This document shows positions 37,643 through 46,411 of a stretch of 64,000 nucleotides of DNA, piece after piece. Source of the stretch: Cladocopium goreaui. Taxonomy: Eukaryota; Sar; Dinophyceae; Suessiales; Symbiodiniaceae. Made by a program: the position numbers and the translations under genes. Where the stretch lies: positions 1 to 64,000 of the forward strand of contig CAMXCT020000805.1 of NCBI GenBank assembly GCA_947184155.2, written 5' to 3'. The notes below the pieces were generated by a model that did not search any database, was not told the origin of the DNA, and saw only the letters and a list, made by a program, of their open reading frames with translations. Numbering within the stretch: the stretch's first letter is position 1; each line of letters starts with the position of its first letter.

Positions 37643-39652
37643 TCACTGGAACTGCTCGTGTGAGGCAGCGCTGGGCTCTCCACTGCTACTAGCACCACTG
37701 GCTGCAGCAGCGGCGGGGGGTGGATCACTGCTCGCCGCTGGTTTCATCATTTGGGCGATAAGCGGGTGGGTTTGCTTGTCACGCAGGATCTGCGTCATTT
37801 CTCGAGTGAATGCCGCAGGGTCATCAACCAGTTCCCTTGCTTCCGCCAGTGGCCTATCAAGGACAATGGCAATGAGCATTTCACCCCCATCTTTGTGGAT
37901 TATAGTTGGTCGGCCGGCTTGGATCTCGGCGAGGATTGCCACTGCCTTGTTTTCACACAAAGTGCGTTCCCATTCTTCCAGAGCTCTTTGCGCTAGGGTG
38001 TCCGTCTGCGGTGGGGCTTTTAGGGCAGCCGGTGTCCCTAGTGTTCGTATGAAGGGGCTATCAGGGGGAACGGGGGATGGGAAATGCTGAATGGCCGCTA
38101 CTGCACGTTGCACGTCATTTGTTTGTACATCATATGACGTGGTCGTTTTTTTGCTTATGGCAGGTTCGGAGTCGGCCCATAGTTGCTCCAGTGTGTATCC
38201 TGGTCTCGGTTCCATATACTTTCGGTTCCATACTGCATGATGGGACCATTGTGGCGCGTCACGGTTGATTTCTACTGAATCCCTTTTCATGTCATATTCT
38301 TTGAGCATATCATCTAATTCTTGTAAGCTAGCAGCTCTGTGAATACAGCATTGTCTGACAGCGCCATCGATGTGGAGTGGCCATCCCACAGGCATGTGGG
38401 AATCTTCCAGGAGTCCGTCACCATTTTCCTCTATGATTGTACCCAACATAGGGACATCAATAGTTGCTTTGAGGCTGACTTGTGCACGTTTGCACTTCCA
38501 TGTGTCAGGTGCTAAGAGACCTCTGCCAGCCAACAGCTCAAGTGACTGGAATTGTGGTTGGTTAGTCGCTGGTAGCACCTCTTCTTTGATGACTAACTTC
38601 AGCCCATGTAGTGGCTGGGGTTGCTCTTTTTGAGGGTCTTGAGGTTGCTGGGATGTAGTGTCCCTGGGTGTTGTGTCTTCAAACCAGGTGAGACGGACTG
38701 ACTGGACTCCTATGGGACTTGCAGAACTCGCAGTTTTAATGCTTTCTCTGCGCAGGCTATGGTAGACGGGCGGGATCATCCATGCCGGCACAAATACTGT
38801 GATGAACTGCACATTCCAGATAACCTGCAAATTCTGCGGCTTCACTTCAGGCGTGATACATCTTACCTGACCATCGATCACTCTGGTGTATGATTCAGAG
38901 CGGTCGAAGGACGCTGTGACTTTCAGGCCTAGATACAGTTCTCTAAACCAGTATTCCTTTAGCATCATAAAGGAAAGGTGAGGTGCCCTCACTTCCAATA
39001 CGTGCGAGGCTGGCATTAGAAGAGTTACCATCCATTCAGCTAAGAACTCAATCATTTTGACTTCGAGTTTGGGGAGGATGGCTTGAACTGCTCGTAGTGC
39101 ACCCGCGATGTCCGGAACATGCCTACGCGAGGGCAATCCAACTGTTCGCTTGGCATACTCGTCAGCAAAGTAAAGTCTGCACAACTTTGAGACCCATTGG
39201 CTCGGTTTCTCCATGTCTATGGTGATCTTAGCTAGGGGCCATGGGTTTGGGAGCGTGGATAAACAATGCAACAATTCGGAGGTTAGGTCCGCCGAGATGA
39301 CTGGGAGGGCTTCTCCTTGTGGGCGATAGTCAACTGCAGGTCCCACCGTGCCTTTGCTTCTTTGCGTGTGGGTGCGGGCGGCACTGTGCACGGCTTGGAT
39401 GGTGGTCTCATATTGGCTGACCATGGCTCGTAAGTACTTGCATGCGCGAACAGCTGCTCTTCTTGTGCTTGGCCCATCTTCGGGCTGGTTCTTGGCAGCT
39501 ACTGCGAGGATATCTCGTGCCTCTTCTTCTGGCGACCGTTTGGGTTCCGTATCTGGTGCAGGTGCATTGAGAGCGGTACCTTGGACTGGCGCCTCTTTTG
39601 CGCGTGGCAAAGTGGTCTGGGATTGGCAACTTCGGGTGTAATCGCCATCCAT
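37643..39652 (-). CDS. Polyprotein B, C-terminal tail (unknown)
   Basis: 669 residues from the ATG at 39652. In polyprotein A the equivalent region is fused to the helicase in one frame; here a frame change near 39,70x separates it. Similarity to copy A is clearest upstream of this ATG, in the overlapping frame (LPGIYFFDGWRLHPKLP in B, IPGIHYFDAHRLQPELL in A). Much of the tail is unrecognised: an acidic/Pro-rich start, a folded middle (LPNPWPLAKITIDMEKP, YWFRELYLGLKV) and a helical, Ala-rich C-terminus. The last ~160 residues lie in the inverted repeat and are duplicated in element C. Confidence 0.55.
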   Translation of the reverse strand: MDGDYTRSCQSQTTLPRAKEAPVQGTALNAPAPDTEPKRSPEEEARDILAVAAKNQPEDGPSTRRAAVRACKYLRAMVSQYETTIQAVHSAARTHTQRSKGTVGPAVDYRPQGEALPVISADLTSELLHCLSTLPNPWPLAKITIDMEKPSQWVSKLCRLYFADEYAKRTVGLPSRRHVPDIAGALRAVQAILPKLEVKMIEFLAEWMVTLLMPASHVLEVRAPHLSFMMLKEYWFRELYLGLKVTASFDRSESYTRVIDGQVRCITPEVKPQNLQVIWNVQFITVFVPAWMIPPVYHSLRRESIKTASSASPIGVQSVRLTWFEDTTPRDTTSQQPQDPQKEQPQPLHGLKLVIKEEVLPATNQPQFQSLELLAGRGLLAPDTWKCKRAQVSLKATIDVPMLGTIIEENGDGLLEDSHMPVGWPLHIDGAVRQCCIHRAASLQELDDMLKEYDMKRDSVEINRDAPQWSHHAVWNRKYMEPRPGYTLEQLWADSEPAISKKTTTSYDVQTNDVQRAVAAIQHFPSPVPPDSPFIRTLGTPAALKAPPQTDTLAQRALEEWERTLCENKAVAILAEIQAGRPTIIHKDGGEMLIAIVLDRPLAEARELVDDPAAFTREMTQILRDKQTHPLIAQMMKPAASSDPPPAAAAASGASSSGEPSAASHEQFQ

Positions 39653-39709
39653 CAAAGAAGTATATGCCGGGCAGGGACAGGATCTCCTGGTCTGGGCCCG
39701 TCTGTGCTA

Positions 39710-42700
39710 CTATGTGCCCGGCGCGTGCTTTATACAGTCCTGAGGGTAGGCACACGTAGGTGGGAAAGTGTGTGCGATCAGCAGCAAGGCATATAGGACA
39801 ACTTCAGAGAAAGGGAGATTTTGCTCGGGGAGCCACTTGTGTTGAGTTCGTAAACCTGCTTGAACTTCTTGGAAGCGCTCCCTGTTCAGCCATCTAAGGT
39901 CTGACCCTCGCACCAATATCAGACGATATCTTGCTCGCTTCACTTCGTCAGCTTGCTGATCGTAGTATTGATTGGCAATTGCAAGGAGAGGGTACTCCCA
40001 GGTTGGCGCCGAATTTCGTGACCACCGGCTTAGCTGTGTTAGATTCTCTTGGACTGGGTCAGGGTCAAATTTTGGCATGCTCCATGTCGTTTCTCCTCTC
40101 CGTAGGCCCCGGATGCCATATGCAATTGCAGCAATCACCAGTGCCATGCCCATGAGCCCCATCATGTCTAGCGGGGAGACCAGCAGGGTTAACGATTTGG
40201 ACCGGGTGAGTCCTACAGTGATTCTGCCAAGGCAGTCTTCAGTATCTTCTGTAGGAGAGCCATTGGAGTAGTACTTAGTGTTGAGAAATCCAATACTGGG
40301 CTGAGCTACGATTGATACCTGCGCTGTTCCTCCTGCCGAATTGGCTATTGTTTCGACACGCAGGGTGCGAACATAATCCCTTTTGAGCACGGAGCGGTTC
40401 AAGTTGTTCTTATGATCAGTTGCTGTGGTCATTATGAAAAGTCCATCTGCAAATCCAGCATTGTGAGGAAAGGGGCTGAGTACTTCTGTCACAAGAGTTT
40501 CTAAATCCGTCGCTACCAAACCGTTAATCCTAGCATTAGTATCCCAGAGCACTAATTGGAACCCTGGTGGCTTGTCGGGAAGGCCTCCCGAGGCAAAACT
40601 TCCCAGTTCCCATAGGCCATTGATCTTCCTGCAAAGATCAGGATATCTAACTGCAACCACTGCATGGTATGTCACAGGACTAACCCTGGAGCTGGACGGA
40701 AGCATTAACCCCCAGGCATGGATGTCGCTTACACCGGCGGTCTGGGAGTTTAAGACTGCTTGTATGTCACCAGCCATGGGCAGGAGGGTAGCGGCATGCT
40801 GCAAAATCCAGGCAAGGCGCACGAGAGACCGTGAAAAATGGAGAGCGGTACCCGCCAGCAGTTCCGAGTCTACGAATCGGGAGTGTCGTTGCATATTTGG
40901 TTGGGCTGCTTCAAATACGGCTTGGAGGCCTGGGAGCACAGTGCTGGCTGCCCTGAGGTCTTCCTCATCCTGCGGCGAGAGGTGACTTGTCCATAGCTGA
41001 CCTAACGTGGACTGGCCTCGTTTGAGGATTTGACTAAGAGCCGTTAAGCCTTCATTCGCCGAACCGTCTAGCAGTCGGATCATTGCATCGGCAAGGTTGG
41101 CTGGCATGTAGTAGTTGCGGTCGCTTCGCAGGCCATGCTTTTTAGCTAACAGTAGTTGTCGTGACCGTTTTGCGTTGCGAGCTGCCCGATCAATGCCGCC
41201 AGGTGTCTGCTCAGAGTCTCCTGTCCACAGGACCAGGGGTTGCTGTTTCAGCAGGCTGATAACTGCAATTTCGCGGTCAGTGCCATACTGCTGGCCTTCA
41301 TCAATGACCAGGAGGGAGAGCTCTTGCATAAAACCACTCATTGTGGACCATTGCATGGCAAGATCCTGGGCTACCGTTCCCCCAGTGGCTAATATTAACT
41401 GACACTTGTTCAGCATTTGCCTTCTTTCTCTCGGGTGGATATCAAATTTCGTGTGCGAGTAACTGCTTTTGTTGCGCTCTTGGTCTCCCACCAGCCTACC
41501 TATGCGCCCAAACACCCCCGACGGGGGGTCGAGCCATAGGAGGAGGTCAGCAAAGGATCGAGTGCCGGAGTTCTCTTTGCAAATGAACAATATTTTGAGG
41601 CTGTCGGTAGTGTCGATTTCAATCAAGGCCAGGATGAGGATTGCCATCGATTTCGACTTGCCTGCTCCGAAAAGCCCTTGGATGCACAGATCTAGCCGGT
41701 TGGTGAGCAACGCCATTGTCACTGCGCAGAGTGTGCCTAAAACGTGTCCGTCAAGCTCAGCGGCAAAGGACAGTGCAGTGGAGCGGGTCCAAGGGTGAAG
41801 CTCGCCCTCCACGTGACATGGAATTAGCACTAGGCGGAGCAACTGGCCGCACAAATGCAAGAAATGTGATCTTTTGTTGCCCTCCATTCCTTCTACTGCC
41901 GTTTGGACATTGTAGATGCCTAATCCCAGGTGGTACCTGCACGGGGGGGTTTGCGCGACCGCGGTAAGCTCTCGGGTAGGCTTAGTACATCCGAACATCC
42001 ACATTGTATTTAGAAAGAAGGTCTGGGGGACCGGGCTTTTCTGTCCCTGGACGGTCGCATCAATGGGGTCCAGGTGCTGGCCGGAGGCACTATACAGGTC
42101 TTGGAGGGCTTCAAGTTGTTCCTTTGCAAAAAACTCAATGGCCGGTCCTGAGAGGAAAGCAACTTCGATGAATTTAGGGTTGCACTGTCTGTATATGCGT
42201 GAGGCAGCCAGCTCATCCTTTTTTTTGGCTGCGCGTGGCGTGATGGCTAGGACCAAGCCAAAAAGGATTTGAAGGTCATCTCCATCATAAGCTAGTGCGT
42301 CTGCTGTACCCACCATGGCAATAAGCCTACCCGTGCCAATGGGACTGACTTTGTGATGGTGCGCATCACTGGCTAGCAGGCTGAACACTTCAGTTTTACC
42401 CAGGCTTGGGTGTCGGAACGCGAATGCATCCTGTCCGCCTTTAACTTTCCAGTGTCCAAACTCGCTGCCTTTGAAGAGGAATTCAAGGGCGATGGGTTGC
42501 GATGGTTGCCGGATAGGTCCTGCACTTTGCATTGTTAACCCTGTTTCATTATAGCCTTCATTTGGGCTGAGCATGGGCAAGTAGTAGTCTAACATGTAGA
42601 CAGCCAGGGGCAACTGCAAGGTGCCAAGGAAATGTTGTACCATGGTGGTATAGTTGAGCAACTTGGTCCTTGAGGAGATGGTGACAGTTGCCAACGTGGC

Positions 42701-43612
42701 TAAGTATTGGGTTGCCTCTTGCTCAGTTTTGACCTCTGAATTATGGGCAGCAATGTGTGTAACAAGTGCCTGTGTCGTGGTTTCAGGTAGCTCGCACATT
42801 TCCGCTAATTCACGCAGGAGTTTTCTGGCAGTTCTTGGGAGCTCAAAGCTGCACCATGAGATCAGACGGAGGGGAGCCTGTGAGTACACTTCGAAGGGGA
42901 GCACTCCAGGGGTACCTTCTAACTGCTCCATATCTGGTCGTCCTTCTGGGAGGGCAACTCTTGTCCAATGCGAGTAGTTATGTTGCGCAGTACCGAGGTA
43001 CGCTCTCCATCCTGTGATATGCGTAATTTTAAAGCCCCGTTGCCTAAGCAGCTTGATGTCATGGTTCGACGGGTTCCATACGCAGAGCCTGTCATCTGCA
43101 TGGTGAATGAGGTGGATCTCTCTCAGCTGAGAGAAATTGCATGTCGTGAGCAGCGATGGTGGTAGCGCAATGGCTGCTAGCACGGTTTTGCCACCAACGT
43201 CTGGGAATTCTGAGAGGATGGTTTCCCATACCATTCCTGCATACGAGCCAGCGCTGTGCCCTCGAATGTAGATGGAGCCTACCATGTATCCTGTTAATCT
43301 CAGAACATCTACTGGGCGGATTTCAGGGGGCAGACATACTCCGACTAGCGGATGTGCAACTAGTAACTTAGTGAAAAGTCGCAGGCCATGTATGTACCCG
43401 GGCCACGGCGGTTTCTGTGTGCTGGGATGATGGGACAGAAGCGCAACAGTTTCATGGCCCGACTGATGATCTGCGCTTGCAATTGGTTCGCACTGGGCAT
43501 TCCTAAGACGCGGCACCAGAAGTGTGCACCTATGGGAAACATGGCGATGTGCAGGAGCAAGTATTCTTGTGTGTGAGCAGTGCCTGCTACTGTGCCAGCT
43601 CTTGCATTCCAA
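39710..43612 (-). CDS. Polyprotein B, middle part: alpha/beta-hydrolase and Upf1-type SF1 helicase
   Basis: The first ~60 codons of this frame are a shadow of the preceding gene; similarity to polyprotein A begins near 43,430. The hydrolase has GHSAG (S120), ADDRLCVW (D173/174) and QHNYSH (H211 or 215), the same order as in A. The helicase has LFGAGKS (Walker A, K652), DEGQ (771-774), TGDSEQ (797-802) and the GFL, ITVGLTRS end motifs. The domain order and ~35-40% identity to A (by eye) show that the fusion is old and kept. The frame ends at 39710 after a frameshift that removes the last residues shared with A. It may act on nucleic acid, coupled to an esterase or lipase activity; this is inference. 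Confidence 0.75.
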   Translation of the reverse strand: MECKSWHSSRHCSHTRILAPAHRHVSHRCTLLVPRLRNAQCEPIASADHQSGHETVALLSHHPSTQKPPWPGYIHGLRLFTKLLVAHPLVGVCLPPEIRPVDVLRLTGYMVGSIYIRGHSAGSYAGMVWETILSEFPDVGGKTVLAAIALPPSLLTTCNFSQLREIHLIHHADDRLCVWNPSNHDIKLLRQRGFKITHITGWRAYLGTAQHNYSHWTRVALPEGRPDMEQLEGTPGVLPFEVYSQAPLRLISWCSFELPRTARKLLRELAEMCELPETTTQALVTHIAAHNSEVKTEQEATQYLATLATVTISSRTKLLNYTTMVQHFLGTLQLPLAVYMLDYYLPMLSPNEGYNETGLTMQSAGPIRQPSQPIALEFLFKGSEFGHWKVKGGQDAFAFRHPSLGKTEVFSLLASDAHHHKVSPIGTGRLIAMVGTADALAYDGDDLQILFGLVLAITPRAAKKKDELAASRIYRQCNPKFIEVAFLSGPAIEFFAKEQLEALQDLYSASGQHLDPIDATVQGQKSPVPQTFFLNTMWMFGCTKPTRELTAVAQTPPCRYHLGLGIYNVQTAVEGMEGNKRSHFLHLCGQLLRLVLIPCHVEGELHPWTRSTALSFAAELDGHVLGTLCAVTMALLTNRLDLCIQGLFGAGKSKSMAILILALIEIDTTDSLKILFICKENSGTRSFADLLLWLDPPSGVFGRIGRLVGDQERNKSSYSHTKFDIHPRERRQMLNKCQLILATGGTVAQDLAMQWSTMSGFMQELSLLVIDEGQQYGTDREIAVISLLKQQPLVLWTGDSEQTPGGIDRAARNAKRSRQLLLAKKHGLRSDRNYYMPANLADAMIRLLDGSANEGLTALSQILKRGQSTLGQLWTSHLSPQDEEDLRAASTVLPGLQAVFEAAQPNMQRHSRFVDSELLAGTALHFSRSLVRLAWILQHAATLLPMAGDIQAVLNSQTAGVSDIHAWGLMLPSSSRVSPVTYHAVVAVRYPDLCRKINGLWELGSFASGGLPDKPPGFQLVLWDTNARINGLVATDLETLVTEVLSPFPHNAGFADGLFIMTTATDHKNNLNRSVLKRDYVRTLRVETIANSAGGTAQVSIVAQPSIGFLNTKYYSNGSPTEDTEDCLGRITVGLTRSKSLTLLVSPLDMMGLMGMALVIAAIAYGIRGLRRGETTWSMPKFDPDPVQENLTQLSRWSRNSAPTWEYPLLAIANQYYDQQADEVKRARYRLILVRGSDLRWLNRERFQEVQAGLRTQHKWLPEQNLPFSEVVLYALLLIAHTFPPTCAYPQDCIKHAPGT
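40845..40855. repeat. TRC-loop hairpin, short
   Basis: GCGG and CCGC pair across TAC inside polyprotein B. With only 4 bp, chance is possible. Confidence 0.25.
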
Positions 43613-45771
43613 TCGTCCTGTTTGCTAAGGGATGGCCCGTAAACATGTGCTTCCTTTTTGCAGGCTAGCAGTACGTCCCAGTCTTCATCAAGTTCTCCTC
43701 CACCCAACCCAGTGCACTGAACTTCCAGGGACCCTGGGTCAGCGTCATTGAGTTGCCAGGAGGTGTTATCCATGACAGTGATTTTCCAATCAGTGTATTG
43801 GGGGTCAGTATGGCTAGCAAGCACTTCGTTGATTGCTAGTTCTGCGTTGCTGGGGTCAATTTCCAGTCGCCGTTGCAGCGCTTCCAGCAGAGGGAGGATT
43901 GGGGCACTGGGGAGCTGGAGGCTCGCATGCTGACCGCAGAAAACAATGGCAGGATCACAAGTCTTGGACCAAGGTGTATGGTCATTGCTGTTGTTGGGAG
44001 CTTCCACCGGTGTCCAAAGACTCTGAAGAAGCAACACCTGCAGCTTGGTAAGGCTTCTGTTTTGCAGGACATGCGGCTTGGCGATTAGTTTACTCCCTCT
44101 AACAAAATCGCAGCCTGTGGGGTGTGTCCATAAAGGTGGTGCCTCGTCGACTCCTATGAGCGACACAGCAAGCGGTTGCAGCCCTTTGCTTAGCCACTGT
44201 TGGAGTTGTTGTCCTAGGCCTACTTTGCTCCCATGGAAGGCGTGCACTATTGGCGGCAGGCTATACCCTATGGTTAACTCCTTGCTTTGGAACAATTTGT
44301 CTCCTGGAAGACAGAGTATGGGGAAGTCGGCTGGGAAAACTGACATAGGGGAGAGTGCACCTTGTTCGAAAATGGGGCGTGCCCAGGTAAGGAATGGCGG
44401 GGTCCGCTCGACAAAGTCCGGTCTAAGGTATCGGCCATCCCCGTGACGTGGCCATTCTCCTCGTTCCGGGATGGGGAATGCAATGGCTCCCGCCCATTCG
44501 CCCAACATTGCCCATGCATGTGTCCAGTCAAGTGGGGTTCTAGCCCTACAGCCGAGTAGGGGGGTGAGAAGTAGCCCTCCCCTCATTGCTTCCGCAGGGT
44601 CTTCTGGCACAGCGGTTGTAGCTAGGAAACTGGCTCTGCTATCCTGGAGTGCGGTAACCCAGTCATCTGCTGTGCGGTTGGCAGGGTGGGCTATTCGTCG
44701 TGCCTTTGGGGCGGGTGCAGCACTCGGAGAGGAGCTTTGGGCAGGGGCCGGTGGCATGCATGCTTCCGGGGTTGCTTGGGCCATTTCTACATCAGTTGCC
44801 TCGGTCGGGATGTGCCCTGTCACAATGATCAAGCCGGCATTAAGTTCGGCTTTGGCTTCTGTGGCAAGGAGTACTGCTGGAGGGCACTGGTTAGAGCTGG
44901 CCATTGTGTTATGTTGCATTGCTGCGGCTCTGCTTGCCTTATCCGTCATAAGATTGACTAGCTCGGCTATTTCGAACAATGAGGTCGGCACGCAGTCAGA
45001 GTCGATGAGAGCAAAATTCACAGTGGGGAACATTAAACACAGCGCCTCCAGAGCTGCAGCACCAGCCCAGGTATAATGGACCTGATGCAAACCTGTGTCA
45101 GCATGAATGGGAAAATGGATCGCAGTAGTTTTCTCCCGGTAGGGGCCAGTCACTGTACATCGGCCTTTGATCCAGGGTGCGAAATGTGGCCAGTAGGCTG
45201 GAGGATCAGTGCCTGACAGTTTGCGGTTGTCCACATAAACATAGACGGTGGCATACTGAGGTAACCATGAGAGATTATCTGTTATCCACTGGAAGAGCGT
45301 TCTATGATGGACCTGGCTGGCTGCGGGGCGTTGGATGCCGTTCCCTTCGTCCACCATGAGTGCAGGGTATGTCAGGGGTGACCGAGGCATTCGACAGGAG
45401 CCTACATCGTCCCATTTCCACCTTTGTTTGATGTCGTCCATGCCGAGCGGGGTCTCAACTTCTTTTTGCGAGAGGAACAGTTGGTCAAGCTGGTGGCTTA
45501 ACTGTGTGACCTCTTGGACATTCAAGAAATCGATAGGTGCGGCAATTTCCCACTTCTCCTTTGGGGGAGGCTCAGTCCCTTGTTGGAAATACGGAACGTC
45601 ATCATCTGTCTCGAGGGCGTCAAAGTATTCTGTATCACTGTGCATTGACACATCCTCGACTGTGTTATCTGGGGCGGTTGGCTCTGCTGGTTCGATGTCT
45701 GTATCTGAGTCATCAGGGTCAGGCGACGTCAATGAAATGAACCTATTTGGTGTCATAAGCTGTTGCAGCAT
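43360..45771 (-). CDS. Polyprotein B, N-terminal part: DxD glycosyltransferase-like region
   Basis: First ATG at 45771; the frame is open further upstream (to 45822 and beyond), so the start is unsure. Numbering from 45822: an acidic, disordered ~100-residue head, then at ~190-290 TVYVYVDNR, ADTGLHQVHYTWAG and NFALIDSDCVP (DSD 274-276), matching polyprotein A. The DxD suggests a nucleotide-sugar-binding GT-A-like fold. A Pro/Ala-rich linker follows, then a long region shared with A (WPRHGD, LPGDKLFQ, ECTGLGGG-like CTGLGGGELDEDWDV, YGPSLSKQDDW) leading to the hydrolase. The frame shifts near 43,400; A is intact at that point, so this is decay, not a conserved programmed site. Confidence 0.6.
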   Translation of the reverse strand: MLQQLMTPNRFISLTSPDPDDSDTDIEPAEPTAPDNTVEDVSMHSDTEYFDALETDDDVPYFQQGTEPPPKEKWEIAAPIDFLNVQEVTQLSHQLDQLFLSQKEVETPLGMDDIKQRWKWDDVGSCRMPRSPLTYPALMVDEGNGIQRPAASQVHHRTLFQWITDNLSWLPQYATVYVYVDNRKLSGTDPPAYWPHFAPWIKGRCTVTGPYREKTTAIHFPIHADTGLHQVHYTWAGAAALEALCLMFPTVNFALIDSDCVPTSLFEIAELVNLMTDKASRAAAMQHNTMASSNQCPPAVLLATEAKAELNAGLIIVTGHIPTEATDVEMAQATPEACMPPAPAQSSSPSAAPAPKARRIAHPANRTADDWVTALQDSRASFLATTAVPEDPAEAMRGGLLLTPLLGCRARTPLDWTHAWAMLGEWAGAIAFPIPERGEWPRHGDGRYLRPDFVERTPPFLTWARPIFEQGALSPMSVFPADFPILCLPGDKLFQSKELTIGYSLPPIVHAFHGSKVGLGQQLQQWLSKGLQPLAVSLIGVDEAPPLWTHPTGCDFVRGSKLIAKPHVLQNRSLTKLQVLLLQSLWTPVEAPNNSNDHTPWSKTCDPAIVFCGQHASLQLPSAPILPLLEALQRRLEIDPSNAELAINEVLASHTDPQYTDWKITVMDNTSWQLNDADPGSLEVQCTGLGGGELDEDWDVLLACKKEAHVYGPSLSKQDDWNARAGTVAGTAHTQEYLLLHIAMFPIGAHFWCRVLGMPSANQLQAQIISRAMKLLRFCPIIPAHRNRRGPGTYMACDFSLSY

Positions 45772-45797
45772 GTTGACGCCAGCTTGACCCTGAACAA

Positions 45798-45808
45798 CCG
45801 GTGCCCGG
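45798..45808. repeat. TRC-loop hairpin, short
   Basis: CCGG and CCGG pair across TGC near the start of polyprotein B; 4-bp stem, weak on its own. Confidence 0.25.
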
Positions 45809-45822
45809 GTGTCAGGTGCCAA

Positions 45823-46411
45823 GTGACTAGCCGAGATAGTGAATGCTATACGGGCAGCGAGTGCAAAAGTATACCAACAGGATTAGCTAGGCTAGGGAAG
45901 CCCCGAACACCCGGCACCCGGGGTCAGGGTTCCCCCTTGCAGGGCCAATGCGTTGGAGGTGAACCAGGTAGGAAACAAAACAATCAGGGTTTATCTTACA
46001 CCTTAGTGTGCGAATTGATGTCAGATGGCTGACCTAGCTATGAAAACTAGTGGAGCCACAAAAGCTGCAGTGCGAACAATTGAGCCACTAACAGTTTATG
46101 CAACCTACTTACCCAAAGTACATGTGAGTTCGACAGACATTGAGGTGACCAACGGTGACGGGACCTGGGACACACACCTAGCCAAGAAACTTAGCAGACA
46201 GTCCAAACGAATTGAAAAACCCATAAATCCCTTTGCCCCGGTTTATGGGGGTCATACTTAAGTGGGTACTCTCCCTTACAGTTGGTTTGGGGGGTATTAG
46301 CCTGGCACGCAGCTGCTTTTCTCTTGGCGCATCTGCGGAGTAGGCGGCATTAGAATGCTGATCAGGTGATTTCACACAGTCAGGTGCACACAGTGCTAGC
46401 TGTCTGTATGG
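45823..46411 (-). other. Intergenic interval between ORF-X and polyprotein B
   Basis: No gene. At about 45,898-45,932 GGGAA/TTCCC encloses ACCCGG/CCGGGT, a two-level GC-rich hairpin comparable in form, though not in sequence, to the two-helix hairpins of element A. Confidence 0.4.
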
